From Dehalococcoidia bacterium (GTDB lineage: Bacteria > Chloroflexota > Dehalococcoidia > UBA2985): 6,418 bases of DNA. This document shows positions 4,555-6,418 of this stretch, piece after piece. Position numbers and translations under genes: made by a program. The notes below the pieces were generated by a model that saw only the letters and a program-made list of their open reading frames with translations, was not told where the DNA came from and did no database searches. The stretch is from NCBI GenBank assembly GCA_030740415.1, contig JASLXI010000056.1, positions 1-6,418 on the forward strand, written 5' to 3'. Within the stretch, counting starts at the first letter, position 1. The number at the start of each line of letters is the position of its first letter.

Positions 4555-5937
4555 ATGGAGTACCCGGCAGCCCTAAATCAGATAATGGGAGTGGTGGACT
4601 ACGAACGTCCAAGCACCATCCCCTGGACTAGGGCACGCTATGACCTGGACCGTATCGGGGCTCTGCTGACAGCCCTCGGCGACCCTCATCTAAACATTCC
4701 TACAATCCATATTGCCGGCACCAAGGGCAAGGGAAGCACCGCTGCGATGGTTGCTTCGGTGCTCAATGCAGCAGGCTACCGGCCTGGCCTGTTCACCTCC
4801 CCCCACCTACATACGTTCCGCGAGAGAATACGAGTGGGAGGACAACCCATCCCAGAGGAGGACTTTGCTGGCCTGGTTGAGGAACTCTGGCCTACCAGAG
4901 AGGCTGTTAGCCAAGCAGAGTATGGCCGTGTGACTCTATTTGAGCTTCTGACCGCAATGGCCTTCTATTACTTCAGGGATCAGAAAGTAGGAGCGCAGGT
5001 CATAGAGGTAGGGTTGGGTGGACGGCTGGACTCGACCAACGTGGTCCGACCCATGGTCTGCGGTATCACGTCCCTGGGATTGGACCACACCGAGGTGCTT
5101 GGAACCACCCTAGAGAAGATAGCAGCAGAGAAAGCTGGCATCATCAAGCCAGACGCCACCGTAGTATGTGCTTCCCAAAGGCCAGAGGCGCTGAGGGTGT
5201 TAAGAGAGGTCTGTCTACAGCAAGGAAGCACTCTGACCTTGGCAGGAGATGATATCCATTGGGAGGAGGAAAGCCATTCCCTAGATGGCCAGGTTTTCAC
5301 GCTAGATACCGCCAGAAACCATCATCGTCTGAAAATGCCCCTTTTGGGAAAGCACCAGATGGAAAATGCAGCGGTGGCCATCGGCATTGTCGAAGCCCTA
5401 GTGGAAAATGGCCTAGAGATTAGCGCCAATTCAATAGAGGACGGTTTCCAGCGCGTGGAGTGGCCTTGCAGACTGGAGGTCTTGCGCAAGAACCCCTTGA
5501 TGATGGCCGATGGTGCTCACAACCCTCACTCCGCGGCACGTCTTGTGGAGGCGGTCAAAGCGCTGTTCCCAGACCGCCGGGTCATCCTAGTAGTCGGCGT
5601 TTCCGAGAATAAAGACCTAGCCGGGCTGGTTGGAGAGTTGAGTCTGCTATCGCCAGCGGAGGTAATCGCCACCCGCTCACGTCACCCTCAGGCAACGCGG
5701 CCTGGAGGCGTGGCCCAAGAGTTTAGCCTGTACACCCACAATATTCACACGACGGATGCTGTGTCCCGAGCCTTAGAGATGGCCCAGGATGTGGCAGCGG
5801 AGGGGGACATGATCCTTGTCACGGGTTCTCTATTTGTGGCTGCAGAAGGCAGGGAGCATATGAGAGGTATTGCCCCAGAAATTTACCCTGTTTTCGATGC
5901 GCAAACTACTCTGGCTCCCCCCAATTTAGGAATATAA
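4555..5937 (+). CDS. folC: Bifunctional folylpolyglutamate synthase / dihydrofolate synthase, 460 aa
   Basis: ATP-dependent Mur-ligase-family enzyme that adds glutamate to dihydropteroate and to folates in the cytosol, retaining folates in the cell. Full family length. In order: ATP loop GTKGKGST at 55-62; TSPHLHTFRERI at 81-92; EVGLGGRLDSTN at 151-162; DHTEVLG at 177-183; EKAGIIKP at 192-199, whose K193 corresponds to the carbamylated lysine; GKHQMENAAVA at 265-275; DGAHNPHSA at 319-327 in the C-terminal domain; VTGSLFVAAEGRE at 422-434. The start at 4555 has the purine-rich AAAGAGAG just upstream and follows the SDR stop by 8 bases, so translation is probably coupled. No terminator is visible after the stop. 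Whether it has both activities or only the FPGS activity cannot be decided from sequence alone. Confidence 0.96.
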   Translation: MEYPAALNQIMGVVDYERPSTIPWTRARYDLDRIGALLTALGDPHLNIPTIHIAGTKGKGSTAAMVASVLNAAGYRPGLFTSPHLHTFRERIRVGGQPIPEEDFAGLVEELWPTREAVSQAEYGRVTLFELLTAMAFYYFRDQKVGAQVIEVGLGGRLDSTNVVRPMVCGITSLGLDHTEVLGTTLEKIAAEKAGIIKPDATVVCASQRPEALRVLREVCLQQGSTLTLAGDDIHWEEESHSLDGQVFTLDTARNHHRLKMPLLGKHQMENAAVAIGIVEALVENGLEISANSIEDGFQRVEWPCRLEVLRKNPLMMADGAHNPHSAARLVEAVKALFPDRRVILVVGVSENKDLAGLVGELSLLSPAEVIATRSRHPQATRPGGVAQEFSLYTHNIHTTDAVSRALEMAQDVAAEGDMILVTGSLFVAAEGREHMRGIAPEIYPVFDAQTTLAPPNLGI

Positions 5938-6063
5938 CCAGGGAACGCCTTAGCCTGTTAGCAGGAAGACCTGAGATATGATAATGAAGAAATGGAAATA
6001 CGGAGGGACAACACCGATTTGATAGTGATCAGAAGGCGTGACTCGACACTGGACAAAGGGTGA

Positions 6064-6163
6064 GCCCAAGGCTGGGCCAAGCCCAGACCCACATCCTGCA
6101 AAGCACACAATATACCCAGGCGGGTACAAAACCAACCAAATATGGGTGCAGGGTACGCCCTGC
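6064..6163 (+). promoter_or_regulatory. Hairpin-rich leader between folC and fabF
   Basis: The 245-base gap 5938-6182 holds no convincing gene. It contains two overlapping, mutually exclusive hairpins: GCCCA-AGGC-TGGGC (6064-6077) and CTGGGC-CAA-GCCCAG (6072-6086). A further 6-bp hairpin with a TACG loop, GCAGGG/CCCTGC, lies at 6148-6163, ending 3 bases before the purine-rich ribosome binding region of fabF. None is followed by a T-run, so these are not intrinsic terminators. No promoter with good hexamers was found. A 23-codon frame from ATG 5992 to TGA 6061-6063 has no ribosome binding site and is doubtful. A leader-control role is inference only. Confidence 0.25.
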
Positions 6164-6182
6164 TTGAAAGGAAAGGGCCACC

Positions 6183-6418
6183 ATGAACAACAATAGGAAA
6201 CGAGTTGCTATTACAGGCATGGGCGCCGTCACGCCCCTGGGAACTTCGGTGGAGCAATTCTGGGAGGGCCTCGTAGCAGGAAGATCAGGCATAAGGCCCA
6301 TAACTCTTTGCGACTCCTCTCAGTTCCCGTGCCGCATTGCGGGTGAAATCCCGGACTTCGATCCGGCAAAGTACATCAACCCCAGGGAGGCCCGCAGGAT
6401 GGCCCGTTTCAGCCAGGT
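6183..6418 (+). CDS. fabF: Beta-ketoacyl-ACP synthase II, N-terminal 78 residues, cut by window edge
   Basis: Condensing enzyme that elongates acyl-ACP with malonyl-ACP in type II fatty acid synthesis. The frame opens with RVAITGMGAVTPLG at residues 7-20, the hallmark N-terminus of KAS II. It continues with FWEGLVAGRSGIRPI at 26-40, FPCRIAGEIPDFDPAKYI at 48-65 and the basic stretch EARRMARFSQ at 69-78. The catalytic Cys-His-His lie beyond the window. The start at 6183 is supported by two purine-rich blocks, AAAGG and AAAGGG, at 6167-6177, and by the correct distance to the conserved motif. KAS I (FabB) or a KAS from a secondary pathway is the alternative, but the sequence fits FabF best. The usual acpP neighbour is not directly upstream; folC is. 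Confidence 0.92.
   Translation, partial: MNNNRKRVAITGMGAVTPLGTSVEQFWEGLVAGRSGIRPITLCDSSQFPCRIAGEIPDFDPAKYINPREARRMARFSQ

Noticed and set aside
5950..6301. Minus-strand open frames across the folC-fabF gap
   Set aside because: No ribosome binding site or motif; they overlap the start of fabF in antisense.

Overview
The window (about 6.4 kb, GC roughly in the mid-fifties by eye) comes from a bacterial chromosome. Bacterial tRNA-Phe and tRNA-Gly genes, sigma-70-like promoters, intrinsic terminators, folC and the start of fabF all support this. Several protein segments (the VTT membrane protein, the two decayed genes, the NDUFA9-like dehydrogenase) remind me of Chloroflexota, perhaps Dehalococcoidia. 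That assignment is an impression, not a result.

Layout: (1) 1-880, minus strand: the N-terminal part of a VTT/DedA-like membrane protein, running off the left edge, preceded by a decayed gene of unknown function (two in-frame TAG codons and one frameshift). (2) 952-2364, plus strand: an inverted repeat, a good promoter, a complete zinc-dependent alcohol dehydrogenase, a previously uncalled 44-codon reading frame with a strong ribosome binding site, and a textbook terminator. (3) 2378-2876, minus strand: a two-gene tRNA unit (Phe-GAA, then Gly-GCC) with its own promoter and terminator, followed by an orphan tRNA-like 3' piece with no matching 5' half. (4) 2941-3423, minus strand: a decayed HD-domain phosphohydrolase (YqeK-like) with a lost start codon, two frameshifts, two stops and a mutated HD motif. 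(5) 3540 to the right edge, plus strand: an NDUFA9-like SDR dehydrogenase and folC, 8 bases apart and probably co-transcribed, then a 245-base spacer with hairpins and the beginning of fabF.

Functionally the intact genes are housekeeping or general metabolism: alcohol/aldehyde redox, folate polyglutamylation, fatty acid elongation, tRNAs. I see no defence system, CRISPR array, transposase or phage gene. The unusual content is the wreckage on the minus strand (two protein pseudogenes and a partial tRNA-like locus within about 3 kb) and the small uncalled gene behind the dehydrogenase.
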